Source: Bacteroidaceae bacterium (GTDB lineage Bacteria; Bacteroidota; Bacteroidia; Bacteroidales; Bacteroidaceae). Taken from it: 64,000 nucleotides of DNA. The notes beneath the pieces were generated by a model. It saw nothing but the letters and a program-made list of their open reading frames with translations. It was not told where the DNA came from and did no database searches. The stretch is taken from contig JAGAYF010000006.1 of assembly GCA_017940605.1 (NCBI GenBank), positions 40,270 to 104,269 of the forward strand, in the 5' to 3' direction. Made by a program: the position numbers and the translations under genes. Positions 50,075 through 58,634 of the stretch are shown in pieces. Each line of letters opens with the position of its first letter. Position 1 is the stretch's first letter.

Positions 50075-50479
50075 TTGGAAGTTTTCATTATCTTTTTTTC
50101 ATTGATATGGAGTATTCTCTGTATTATTCTATTCTTCAAAGTTTGGGCTGCAACTAATGACATCGCGGATATAAAGAATATGATGCAGTCCTTTTTGAAT
50201 CATACTCCTAATATTAATTATTCTCCTTCGCAACCATCAGTAGTTTCTGTCCAACCACAATCTACCGAAGAAACAAAGGAAGAAAACCAAATCCCCAAAA
50301 TAGAAGATTTAGGACTTCAACCTGGTGATTATGTTTTACGTCATATTGACAACAAAGAATACAAAATTGAAGAAGTTCGTCCTAATAGTGTTCTAATTTA
50401 TTTAGGCATGATGGGAGGTTATAGAACTTTGACACCTGACCAATTTACAGTTGTAAAAAGCTCTAACGTTAAGAGATAG
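50075..50479 (+). CDS. Small membrane-anchored protein of unknown function
   Basis: 134 residues from a TTG start at 50075; the frame is open from 50015, but the -7 box at 50041-50048 excludes that start. One N-terminal membrane helix (MEVFIIFFSLIWSILCIILFFKV), a Pro/Ser/Gln-rich linker and a C-terminal beta domain (LQPGDYVLRHIDNKEYKIEEVRPNSVLIYLGMMGGYRTLTPDQFTVV) that resembles an SH3-like or KOW-like small barrel. A+T-rich codon use unlike the chromosome core. Ends at a terminator at 50507. Confidence 0.6.
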   Translation: MEVFIIFFSLIWSILCIILFFKVWAATNDIADIKNMMQSFLNHTPNINYSPSQPSVVSVQPQSTEETKEENQIPKIEDLGLQPGDYVLRHIDNKEYKIEEVRPNSVLIYLGMMGGYRTLTPDQFTVVKSSNVKR

Positions 50480-50506
50480 CTTTTTCTGTCTTTTATAGCC
50501 GTCCCC

Positions 50507-50551
50507 AAGCGTGCTAATTTTGCTGCAACAACAAAATTAGCACGCTTGTTT
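50507..50551 (+). terminator. Rho-independent terminator
   Basis: Perfect 16-bp stem (50507-50522 with 50532-50547) followed by GTTTT. Confidence 0.85.
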
Positions 50552-50552
50552 T

Positions 50553-50810
50553 ATGACCAGCACCGACATCAAGACCATTGAACTCATCGTGAACAGCGAG
50601 CAGGCGAAGAAACGCCTTGACGAACTCAACCAGCGGCTCACCACGATGAAGCAGAAGCGCGAGGTCTTTTGGCGCAAGGCGAGCGCAGAGGGAAAACTTG
50701 TTTTCATTATGCTGAGCCGCAGCCCAAAAGTCTGTAAAGAAGCACTGAACAAGGGCGACTCTCGCGGCCTGCAAGTCTACACCATAGAGATACAGAATTA
50801 TCATTCATAA
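50553..50810 (+). pseudogene. Chimeric gene fragment, copy 2
   Basis: 85 codons. The first part, MTSTDIKTIELIVNSEQAKKRLDELNQRLTTMKQKRE, resembles the N-terminus of phage tail tape-measure proteins. The middle, EVFWRKASAEGKLVFIMLSRSPKVCKEALNK, is a frame-disturbed version of fragment 1 at 49905. No promoter is visible and a terminator ends immediately before it. Best read as a degraded mobile-element or prophage remnant. Confidence 0.45.
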
Positions 50811-50843
50811 AAACAGGGCAAGTAGATGTCTTTCGATTTTTTG

Positions 50844-50851
50844 TACTTTTG
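50844..50851 (+). promoter_or_regulatory. -7 box TACTTTTG for a short transcript
   Basis: TAnnTTTG followed by CCTATATG, with a strong hairpin 80 bases downstream. Confidence 0.45.
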
Positions 50852-50854
50852 CCT

Positions 50855-50985
50855 ATATGAATAATTATTGGGAAGCCAGGACAGATGTCGGCATGGCTTT
50901 TCACTCTGTCCTTAGGTATATTCATAGCATAACATGGAAGGAGAATACGGGGAAAGCCCATATTCTCCTTCCATGTTTTACAAGT
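50855..50985 (+). ncRNA. Candidate small RNA upstream of the OMP gene 3' end
   Basis: Short unit from the -7 box at 50844 to the hairpin at 50931-50977. A 53-codon frame begins at ATG 50857 (MNNYWEARTDVGMAFHSVL) but runs through the hairpin and into the opposite-strand OMP gene, so protein coding is doubtful. It could be a small RNA antisense-proximal to the OMP mRNA 3' end. Confidence 0.3.
50931..50981. terminator. Long hairpin downstream of the OMP gene
   Basis: 17-bp perfect stem (50931-50947 with 50961-50977) with a 13-base loop and TTTTAC on the + side. It could end the short + transcript and/or the minus-strand OMP gene 28 bases away. Confidence 0.7.
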
Positions 50986-51004
50986 GTTCCCCTAAATGGT
51001 ATTT

Positions 51005-53968
51005 CTACATTCTTCTGAAACCGCCACCCATGCCACCGCGCATGTAACCTCCGCCATACTGGCCTGGACCGCGGAAGCCGCCACGTCTGTCGCCATCAAT
51101 GCGCCCGTTCTGACCGCCAAAGATGTTCAGGCGATAGATGAAGTGCACCATAAAGTAGCTGTTTATTGAGTTGTTCCAACTATCGCGGCGCATCTGGGCA
51201 TTGATGACACGGCTGATGTTACTCTGCTGGTGCAGGATGTCGTAAAATTGGATGGACAGAGTGGCTTTCTTCTCAAGGAATGTCTGCGACAGCTGGGCAT
51301 TCCATATCAGTTCGTTGGTATTCATGGAATTGTCACTGTATCCTCGGCGGCTGTTCATGCCTATGTCGGTAGCCAAGCTGGTATTCCATGGAGTCGTGTA
51401 CTGAAGATTTGCGCCATAGGCAAAGGTGTAGGTTTCCAGGTTGCTCTGCTTTTGCAATTTGCTGCGGGAGTTGCTGTAATTGATGCTCCCATTCAGCCCA
51501 AACTCAAAGAGATCCCATCGGTATGAAGCCCTCAGTCGTTCACCCAGGTTCAGGGTCTTCATCGTATTCTTCTGGCTGGAGGCATTGCCCACACTCATGT
51601 AACCCACGCTGTTACGGTAGGAAGCTGAAGTACCAGTGTTCAGATTGATCCTGTTGTCCTTGCCCAAGGCACGGTTGAATCCCACAAAGGCATTGGTGTT
51701 CCAGTCGCCATTGATGTTCTCGGGCTTCGTAGTACGCACACCCGTTGTTTCATCGTAGGTAACTGCGTTGCTGATGCTGTTGCTTGTCTGGTTGAATCCG
51801 ATGTTGGCAAAGACACTTTGCTGGCGTTCCTTATTATAGGTATTAAAGAACAGGCGGAAGTCATTGCTCCATGAGGGTTTCAGCCCCGGGTTACCCTTGG
51901 AGATGTTTAGGGGGTCGCTGGTATCCGTCACATCGAGCAGGTCCGTCATGGAGGGCTGGCTGGAAGAGCCGCGATAGCGGAAGTCCAGGCTTGTAAACTG
52001 GTTCATCCTGTAGCGCAAGCGCAAGTCGGGGGCCAAGTTGAACACGTTGCGCGTCACCGTTGTGTCCAAAAGATTTTTCTGATAGTCCAACTGGGTGTGC
52101 TCAGGTTGCAGACGGATGCCTACATGGAAGTTCAATTCCTTGGTGGCGTAGCGTATCCCCAGGTTGATGTCCTGAATGTCATCCTTGTATGTGGCATACT
52201 GGCTGTTTTCGATGTTCTTGACCAAATTCAAGGAGTCTATGCTGGGCAGAGTACCTATGGGATAGATAGTGCCGAAGCCATAGTCGCGCAGCGAATCCAA
52301 CTGATAGAGCGACCTGTCCCTGTCGGAATACTTATGCTCGTATTCATAGCTGCCCTGGAAGAACCAATTTTTCCACAACGGCTCGCTGTAACTCAACCGT
52401 GCCGAATAGTTCCAGCTCTTGGTGGGGTTGTTGTTGTATTGGTTGTTAAACGTCTGCTGGTTTGTCGTGCGCTGATAGTAGTAGATGTCACTCAGGCTGT
52501 AGCTATGGTTCTCTCGGTTGGTGTAACCTCCCTCCGTCCGCAGGGACAGGGAGCGGCCTTTCTTGCTGAGCCTGCGGGTTATGTTGAGTTCGCCCTGTAT
52601 GTTGTCACTCTCACTGTCGGAAAGCGAACCACGTCCGTTGCGGTTTACCGCAATGGCCTGCAACTGGGCATTGATGGCAGCAGGGTCGGTGGCGGCAAAC
52701 ATGGAATCCAGCGGATCGGTCACGTTGTCCACCGCGTAGGGGTCGGCATTGAAGGTGGCAGAACGGCTGTCGCCGTGGCTGGAACTCTTGGTGTGACTGT
52801 ATGTAGGGCGAAAACGTATGTATGTCGCACTGTCGGGATTCCATTGCAGGTTCATACCCACATTCAGATTGGTGTTCTTGCTGAAACTGTGGCTTAACGA
52901 GTTGGCAAACGAACTGCTCGTCGCATTCGACAGGAAGGTTTCGCTGTTGCTCTTGGTCATGGCATCGGTATTGGTATGGCTTATGCGGAAATTACCCCCA
53001 ATCTGGAAAAACCTGGCCGAATCTTCCTTCAGGCCATTATTCCAGAAACCATCCAAACCACCCGTCTTGGTATCGGTAAGGCCTCCACCGCCACCGCCAC
53101 GGAAGCCCGGTCCGCCGCCACGGAAGCCACGGTCGCCCACATTGTTCAGCCTGCCGTAGGCACTGATGCGGCTGTTGTCCGTAAAGCGCGTCATAAAGAT
53201 GTTCGTAGAGTAGCGATGCTTGTTACCCATGGCCAAGTCAATGTTGGATATCCAACTGCTCTTCAGTTTTTGCTTCAGGTTCACATCGAGCACTGTCTCT
53301 TCGTTACCGTCGTCAATGCCCGTCTGCTTGGAATAGTCGCTCTGTTTTTCATAGGACTTCAACTTATCCACCATATCGACAGGCAGGTTCTTCATTGCCA
53401 CGGACTTGTCGCCCTTGAAGAAATCCTTTCCGTCAATCAATATCTGCTTCACTTCCTTGCCATTCAGCTTGATTGTACCGTCGTCACTGACTTCTGCCCC
53501 AGGCAGCTTCTCTACCAAAGCCTCAAGCGTTGACCCTTCTGGCGTACGATAGGCTGCCGCATTATATACCAGCGTATCGCCCGACACGGTAACCTGGCTT
53601 GCCATCGCCGTAACGGTGGTTTGCTGCAACAGCTTGTCATTGGTGGCCAGCGCGATGCTTCCAATCTCCATGGCCGGCTTCTGCGCAGTCAGGGTAACGT
53701 TCTGCGTCTTGGTTGTATAACCTATGAACGAAATCTGTACGATGTATGTCCCTGCCCCCTTGGCCGTCAGCGAGAAAGCACCTCCCTGTCCCGTCGTCAG
53801 ACCATCTACATAGGTACTGTCACTCTTCATGAGCTTGACACCGGCCATTTCTATGGCTTCCTGGGTCTTGGCATCAACCACCTTGCCCGTGATCTTGAAA
53901 GACTGTGCCAATAGGTTGACACCCATAAAACCCCATAACAGGAATGCTATCGCAACAAATTTCTTCAT
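51005..53968 (-). CDS. Outer membrane beta-barrel family protein (TonB-receptor-like)
   Basis: 987 residues. Signal peptide MKKFVAIAFLLWGFMGVNLLAQ (ATG 53968; the longer frame from 54127 adds a non-signal hydrophobic extension). Domains: carboxypeptidase-regulatory-like (FKITGKVVDAKTQEAIEMAGVKLM, about 22-105), plug-like (YRTPEGSTLEALVEKLPGAEVSDDGTIKLNGKEVKQILIDGKDFF), then a long barrel with many aromatic strands, as in the OMP_b-brl_3 family. Two glycine/arginine-rich segments stand out: GFRGGGPGFRGGGGGG in an early loop and the C-terminal tail after NGRIDGDRRGG. No SusD partner. Substrate unknown. Confidence 0.85.
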   Translation of the reverse strand: MKKFVAIAFLLWGFMGVNLLAQSFKITGKVVDAKTQEAIEMAGVKLMKSDSTYVDGLTTGQGGAFSLTAKGAGTYIVQISFIGYTTKTQNVTLTAQKPAMEIGSIALATNDKLLQQTTVTAMASQVTVSGDTLVYNAAAYRTPEGSTLEALVEKLPGAEVSDDGTIKLNGKEVKQILIDGKDFFKGDKSVAMKNLPVDMVDKLKSYEKQSDYSKQTGIDDGNEETVLDVNLKQKLKSSWISNIDLAMGNKHRYSTNIFMTRFTDNSRISAYGRLNNVGDRGFRGGGPGFRGGGGGGLTDTKTGGLDGFWNNGLKEDSARFFQIGGNFRISHTNTDAMTKSNSETFLSNATSSSFANSLSHSFSKNTNLNVGMNLQWNPDSATYIRFRPTYSHTKSSSHGDSRSATFNADPYAVDNVTDPLDSMFAATDPAAINAQLQAIAVNRNGRGSLSDSESDNIQGELNITRRLSKKGRSLSLRTEGGYTNRENHSYSLSDIYYYQRTTNQQTFNNQYNNNPTKSWNYSARLSYSEPLWKNWFFQGSYEYEHKYSDRDRSLYQLDSLRDYGFGTIYPIGTLPSIDSLNLVKNIENSQYATYKDDIQDINLGIRYATKELNFHVGIRLQPEHTQLDYQKNLLDTTVTRNVFNLAPDLRLRYRMNQFTSLDFRYRGSSSQPSMTDLLDVTDTSDPLNISKGNPGLKPSWSNDFRLFFNTYNKERQQSVFANIGFNQTSNSISNAVTYDETTGVRTTKPENINGDWNTNAFVGFNRALGKDNRINLNTGTSASYRNSVGYMSVGNASSQKNTMKTLNLGERLRASYRWDLFEFGLNGSINYSNSRSKLQKQSNLETYTFAYGANLQYTTPWNTSLATDIGMNSRRGYSDNSMNTNELIWNAQLSQTFLEKKATLSIQFYDILHQQSNISRVINAQMRRDSWNNSINSYFMVHFIYRLNIFGGQNGRIDGDRRGGFRGPGQYGGGYMRGGMGGGFRRM

Positions 53969-54090
53969 AATGGAAACTGATGGTACTATTTTCTCAAAAA
54001 CTATCAATAAGACCCCTGAAAACGCTAAAGGTTTAATCCACACAATGATAAAAACCACCATTTCCACGCACCTATTTCGGCCACTTTGGC

Positions 54091-54098
54091 TAAATTTG
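54091..54098 (+). promoter_or_regulatory. -7 box TAAATTTG for the GH28 gene
   Basis: TAnnTTTG followed by CAGACAG, 31 bases before the ATG at 54130. Confidence 0.6.
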
Positions 54099-54129
54099 CA
54101 GACAGAAACAACATTCATATACACCATCT

Positions 54130-55446
54130 ATGAACAAATTATTCTATATTTGTATCCTCATCCTGTGCCACGCAGGATGGCCGCACGCGGCCCAGGCCCG
54201 GCAGGAGGGTGTCATTACACCACTCCAGTTCAAGGGAACAGACACTGAACGCATCCAGAAAGCCGTCAACGCGGCCAAGAACACGACCCAGAGCGTAACC
54301 ATTCCGCGCATGGGGGGCAGCAACGGCACTTTCTGGAGCATTGACGAAGCCATCCTGCTGCCCTCAGGCATGACCATCATCCTTGACAACTGCACTTTGC
54401 AGCTTTCCGACCAATGCCGCGACAACATGTTCCGCAGCGACAACGTGGGCGAGGGCATCAGCGACCCGGCATGGAATCACAGGATTGCCATCATAGGCCA
54501 GGGCAACGCCATCCTGCGCGGAGCTAACAATCCCAGGGCCACGGGAGACGGACTGCGCAACCTGAGCCTCAACCCCGCGCCCAACTTCAACAAGGACCGC
54601 AGCAGCTATGGTACGGATGCTGGCAAGGAGGGTGCGAAACAGAAGTCGGACTGGCGGAATTTCATGGTACTGATGGCCTATGTGGACAGCTTCCAACTGA
54701 AGAACGTAACCATCGAGTACGCCCACACATGGGCCGTCACCTTTGAAAAGGTGCACCATGCCGACATTGGCCACCTGCGCATCCACTGCCCACAGTATCG
54801 CATGCTGAATGGGGAGCGACGCATCCACACTTTCAACAACGACGGCATTGACCTGCGCGAGGGATGCAAGTATTTTCGCATCGATGACATTACTTCGGTG
54901 AACGGTGACGACTGCATTGCCCTGTCGGCACTGGACATGGGCGAGAAATACCATCGGAACGGCGACATCAACTCCTTTCAGGTTACCTCATGCGCCCACC
55001 GTGGGCCGGAGGACGACATTGAGCATGTCTATATCACCAACATCAAGAGCAACTACGCCGGCATTGCCCTGCGAACCAGCGACAGTGCCAGCATACACCA
55101 CGTATACATCAACGGAGTGACCGTGGCCAAAGACCCAATGGTCACTACACCCTACACGGGATGCCCCTATACGCTCCTCGTGGGCAACCGCGGGTACGGA
55201 CAAGCCACCAAAGTGCCGCGCATACATGACATATATGCACAGAACCTGGTGGGCGACGGACGCATGCTCATTGAAGTAAAGTCGCCCATACGCGATTGCG
55301 TGTTCATGAACGGAATCTACACAGGACAGGTGGCCGACGGCCCGATTGTGTGGCGCGACAACACGCGGGAACTGAGCCGAAACGTGACAGAGGTAAACCT
55401 CATCAAGCAAACATCGAAATATGACGACAGCATTCCACGCCGATAA
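54130..55446 (+). CDS. GH28-like right-handed beta-helix glycosidase
   Basis: 438 residues with a signal peptide (FYICILILCHAGWPHAAQA). Parallel beta-helix repeats run from about 60 onwards. The polygalacturonase-type active-site sequence appears as FNNDGIDLREG, then VNGDDCIALSA, with CAHRGPEDDIEHVYITNIKSNYAGIALRTSDS following; the usual G-H-G is replaced by C-A-H-R-G. An exported pectin or related uronan hydrolase is likely; substrate unproven. Has its own promoter and is followed by the palindromic element at 55495. Confidence 0.75.
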   Translation: MNKLFYICILILCHAGWPHAAQARQEGVITPLQFKGTDTERIQKAVNAAKNTTQSVTIPRMGGSNGTFWSIDEAILLPSGMTIILDNCTLQLSDQCRDNMFRSDNVGEGISDPAWNHRIAIIGQGNAILRGANNPRATGDGLRNLSLNPAPNFNKDRSSYGTDAGKEGAKQKSDWRNFMVLMAYVDSFQLKNVTIEYAHTWAVTFEKVHHADIGHLRIHCPQYRMLNGERRIHTFNNDGIDLREGCKYFRIDDITSVNGDDCIALSALDMGEKYHRNGDINSFQVTSCAHRGPEDDIEHVYITNIKSNYAGIALRTSDSASIHHVYINGVTVAKDPMVTTPYTGCPYTLLVGNRGYGQATKVPRIHDIYAQNLVGDGRMLIEVKSPIRDCVFMNGIYTGQVADGPIVWRDNTRELSRNVTEVNLIKQTSKYDDSIPRR

Positions 55447-55494
55447 GCCCCTCGGAAAGGCTTAGCGGAAAACTGAATGCAGCTGAATGTGCAC

Positions 55495-55576
55495 ATTAGT
55501 GGGAGTAATGAAAAAATTACTCCCACTAATTTTAAAAAACTCGGGGACTTTTTTAAAAAACTCCCCGAGTTTTTTG
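55495..55576 (+). repeat. Dispersed palindromic intergenic element, copy 2
   Basis: Two consecutive hairpins: arms ATTAGTGGGAGTAA/TTACTCCCACTAAT (55495-55508 with 55517-55530), then the 42-base palindrome AAAAAACTCGGGGA...TCCCCGAGTTTTTT (55534-55575). 55513-55575 matches the reverse complement of 26521-26584 with three substitutions. It lies between the convergent ends of the GH28 and CoA-transferase genes. Confidence 0.8.
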
Positions 55577-55669
55577 AACAAGACAAATGCATTTACACTT
55601 TTATGCAGTCCATGGCCTGCAATAGCGGCCGTAAGGGCCGGAAAAACGGCAGGATGGAACAAGGAAAGG

Positions 55670-56965
55670 CTATCTCCAGCGGCCGCCGAAACGTTCATGG
55701 GCCGAGCGCATCAGTGATTCGCGGTCGTCGGGGTGGGCTATGCCTATCAGCAGGCGTGCACGCTCCTGAAGAGACTTGCCATAGAGGTTGACAGCGCCGT
55801 ATTCGGTGACAACCCACTGGACATCGGCGCGCGGTGTCACTACGCCTGCGCCTTCCTTCAGGGTGGGTACTACCTTGCCCTTGCCCTTGGCCGTGCGGGA
55901 TGCCAATGCGATGATGGCTTTGCCGCCCGGGGACATCTTGGCTCCCCTGACGAAATCTACCTGACCGCCGGTGCCCGAATACTGACGCGTGCCGATGGAA
56001 TCGGCGCACACCTGGCCCGTAAGGTCGACCTCGATGGCCGAATTGATGGACACAACGTTGGGATTCTGCGCTATCACCCACGGATCATTGGTATACTTGA
56101 TGTCGCGCATCAGTACTTGGGGATTATGGTCGATGAAATCGTAGACCGATTGCGACCCCAGGAGGAAGGAAGCCACGATAAGGCCGCGGTCAATCTTCTT
56201 GCACGCGCCGTTAATGACGCCCTTGTCCACCAGTTCAAGGACTCCGTCGGCAAACATCTCGGTATGGATGCCCAGGTTCTTGTGATGGCACAGCTGGGCA
56301 GCCACGGCATTGGGCAGTGAGCCGATGCCCATCTGAATGCACGCGCCGTCGGGCACAAGCTGCGCACACTGAAGGCCAATCTGCTCGTCAATGGGCGACG
56401 GCTTGACGTATTCCTTGGAAATAAGCGGCGTGTGGTCCTCTACCAGACAGTCAAAGGCCTCCAAGGGCAGCAGGTCGCCATAGGCGAAGGGGACATGGCG
56501 GTTGACCACGGCCACCTTGTAGCGGGCAACCTCGATGGCGGCCACCGAACAATCGACCGATGTACCCAGGGAGACCCTGCCCTGCTCGTCGGGCAGCGAC
56601 ACCTGCACAAAGGCGACCTGGCAGGGCAGCACGCCGCTGCGATACATGGCCTGCGACTCGCTCAGGTGGGCAGGAATGTAGTCGGCCCAACCGGCATTGA
56701 CGTTAGCCCGGACGTTAGGACCGACGAAAAAGCCTTGGTCGAAGAATGCTTCCTCATATTCCTGCGAACTATAGGGCGCAAGGCCCTCGGTATGGAAATG
56801 ATGGAAGTGCAGGTCCTTTACTTCTCCCGCATCGGCCCGGCGGCACAACGCCTCAATGAGTACATGGGGCACGCTGGCCACGCTGCTCAGGTGGATGTGG
56901 TCGCCCGAACGGACACCCTGGACTGCTTCATCGGCCGACACAAATTTCAATGACTGTCTTTGCAT
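55670..56965 (-). CDS. Acetyl-CoA hydrolase/transferase family CoA-transferase
   Basis: 431 residues, related to 4-hydroxybutyrate and acetate CoA-transferases. Motifs are GDHIHLSSVASVPHVLIEAL, LHFHHFHTEG, VQVSLPDEQGRVSLGTSVDCSVAA, MGIGSLPNAVAAQL, the catalytic Glu in GIHTEMFADGVLELVDKG, GTGGQVDFVRGAKMSPGGKAIIAL and VVTEYGAVNLYGKSLQERARLLI. ATG at 56965 (MQRQSLKFVSADEAV) chosen over 56998. Moves CoA between short-chain acids, part of fermentation. It follows the zinc-ribbon gene by 39 bases. Confidence 0.9.
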   Translation of the reverse strand: MQRQSLKFVSADEAVQGVRSGDHIHLSSVASVPHVLIEALCRRADAGEVKDLHFHHFHTEGLAPYSSQEYEEAFFDQGFFVGPNVRANVNAGWADYIPAHLSESQAMYRSGVLPCQVAFVQVSLPDEQGRVSLGTSVDCSVAAIEVARYKVAVVNRHVPFAYGDLLPLEAFDCLVEDHTPLISKEYVKPSPIDEQIGLQCAQLVPDGACIQMGIGSLPNAVAAQLCHHKNLGIHTEMFADGVLELVDKGVINGACKKIDRGLIVASFLLGSQSVYDFIDHNPQVLMRDIKYTNDPWVIAQNPNVVSINSAIEVDLTGQVCADSIGTRQYSGTGGQVDFVRGAKMSPGGKAIIALASRTAKGKGKVVPTLKEGAGVVTPRADVQWVVTEYGAVNLYGKSLQERARLLIGIAHPDDRESLMRSAHERFGGRWR

Positions 56966-57004
56966 GGTATTTTTCTTTTTATATATGATACATGGCAATG
57001 GCCA

Positions 57005-58096
57005 TCAATAACCTTCTACACTCTCGGCCGGCGTAAGGCGCAGGGCCACGACGCGGTTGTCGGGCGTAATGACGGAACTGCCGTTGTAGAGTTCCACATT
57101 CGTTGCGCCGCCGGCCATGGTGCGTTTCTCTACTTTGAACTTGGCCACGAAGTTATAGACATCCTGCACCGACGAGGGGGCTTTGGTCACGCCGATGGCG
57201 GTGACAATCGTGTAATGTGTGCTGCCGGCCGCGCCCATCAAGCCCTGGGCTTCGCCCCGCATGCGCTCCGACGCTATGGTTTGCAGCGTTTCGTTGTCAT
57301 GGGCTGAAACGGCATCGAAGTAGCGGTAGATGACGCTGCGCACAATGGCTTTTTCGTTGGAGGAAACGGCCAGCTTGTCCAGCTCGGCCTTGGTCTGCGC
57401 CGCCAGCTTGGCATACTTGCCCTGCTTGTGCAGGCTCAGGTAACGCTGATAGGACTCCTGCGTGTTCTCAGTGCTCGCCTCCACCCAGTCAATGGAGTCC
57501 AGCTTCGCAGTACACGTCTGCGTAAAGAAGCTCTTGGGATGCTGCTTCAGGAAATTTTCGTACTTCTCCTTGCTGTCAGCCAGGGCCACCGCAGTCCATT
57601 CCTTCTCCACGCTGCGCAGTTCGTCCATCTTCTCGGCAATGGCCTGGCCGTAAGGCGAGGCAGGGTAATCCTTCAGGAACTGGCTGTGCGCATCAATGTC
57701 ATAATTTTCCGTCAGCGCGGCATAGGCGGCCTCCATGGCCTGCGTGTGCTGCCTTTGCTTGAGGTAGTAGTATCCGCCCACGCCCATGAGGACGATGAAC
57801 ACCAATGAAAAAATGACCCACAGGCCCTTGCCGCCTTCTTTCTTCTCCTTGATGCGCGGCCGACGGGGTTGCCGGCGCTCGGGCTGCGGCCGATCGTCCA
57901 CGACGGGCGACGGAACGGGCCGCACAGAGGACAGGTTGCACTGGCAGTTGGGGCAGACGCGGGCCGTCTTCAGCAATATCTTGCCGCAATCGGGACAGAG
58001 GAGGATGTTGCCTGCTATGTCCACGCCGCAGAAAGGACAACTGCGGGCCTGGTCGGATACTTCATGATTGCACTCGGGACACTTGATGATAGCCAT
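57005..58096 (-). CDS. Double zinc-ribbon membrane protein
   Basis: 363 residues. Two N-terminal C4 ribbons (CPECNHEVSDQARSCPFC and CPDCGKILLKTARVCPNC, residues 6-51), a proline/arginine-rich linker, one membrane helix (GLWVIFSLVFIVLMGVGGYYYL, about 90-111) and a periplasmic helical region with TPR-like pairs (SQFLKDYPASPYGQAIAEKM; YENFLKQHPKSFF; YQRYLSLHKQGKYAKLAA). The C-terminal part resembles an NTF2-like domain (VRSVIYRYFDAVSAHDNETL). No known function. Within a minus-strand operon of five genes starting at ruvC. Confidence 0.75.
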   Translation of the reverse strand: MAIIKCPECNHEVSDQARSCPFCGVDIAGNILLCPDCGKILLKTARVCPNCQCNLSSVRPVPSPVVDDRPQPERRQPRRPRIKEKKEGGKGLWVIFSLVFIVLMGVGGYYYLKQRQHTQAMEAAYAALTENYDIDAHSQFLKDYPASPYGQAIAEKMDELRSVEKEWTAVALADSKEKYENFLKQHPKSFFTQTCTAKLDSIDWVEASTENTQESYQRYLSLHKQGKYAKLAAQTKAELDKLAVSSNEKAIVRSVIYRYFDAVSAHDNETLQTIASERMRGEAQGLMGAAGSTHYTIVTAIGVTKAPSSVQDVYNFVAKFKVEKRTMAGGATNVELYNGSSVITPDNRVVALRLTPAESVEGY

Positions 58097-58132
58097 GGGC
58101 TTGGGGAAATGGGAGGTTGAATGATTAAACGA

Positions 58133-58621
58133 TTATTTCTTTTCCAACTTGGACATCACGGCCGCATAGGCCTTGGGCCAGTCGGTATCGAGGCAGAAGG
58201 GCGTAAAGAAGTCCTTGCCGTTCTCGACATAGGCGTTGACCAGTTCCTTGTCGGTGTCATGAAAGAGGGGATTGGACCCGCTGGCATCGATAAAGAGCAT
58301 GATGCGCTCCTTTTTTTCCTTGGGCTTGAGGTCGGTGTTGAGCAGGGCACTCTCAAAGAACTTCATGACGAACTGATCCATGTAGTAGGCCTGGTCATTC
58401 ATAAACTTCTTGGTCACATCGCCCTCGCTCTCAAAGCATTTGCGCCTCATGTACTGGAGCGCGGTGTACTTGAAGCGGGCTACCTTGGCCTGCACGTCGT
58501 TGCTTTTCTCGTCATAGGCGATTTTCTTGTTGTGCTCCAGCATGGAGTTGAAAATTTCCTGGGCCTCACAGACTGTGCCCATGCCGAAAACAAGGCCGAT
58601 TACTAATAAAAATTTCTTCAT
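58133..58621 (-). CDS. Secreted helical protein of unknown function
   Basis: 162 residues with signal peptide KKFLLVIGLVFGMGTVCEAQ. The mature part is mostly helical and charged (YDEKSNDVQAKVARFKYTALQYMRRKCFESEGDVTKKFMNDQAYYMDQFVMKFFESALL). No family recognised. It starts 13 bases after the ABC gene and lies 36 bases before the zinc-ribbon membrane protein, so all are probably co-transcribed. Confidence 0.72.
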   Translation of the reverse strand: MKKFLLVIGLVFGMGTVCEAQEIFNSMLEHNKKIAYDEKSNDVQAKVARFKYTALQYMRRKCFESEGDVTKKFMNDQAYYMDQFVMKFFESALLNTDLKPKEKKERIMLFIDASGSNPLFHDTDKELVNAYVENGKDFFTPFCLDTDWPKAYAAVMSKLEKK

Positions 58622-58634
58622 ATTGATTTACAAT

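Noticed and set aside
50857-51018. 53-codon gene MNNYWEARTDV...
   Set aside because: It runs through a 17-bp terminator-like hairpin and into the opposite OMP gene end; kept only as part of a candidate transcript.
51005-54127. Start of the OMP gene at 54127
   Set aside because: The 53 extra residues precede a perfect signal peptide and overlap the promoter region of the divergent GH28 gene.
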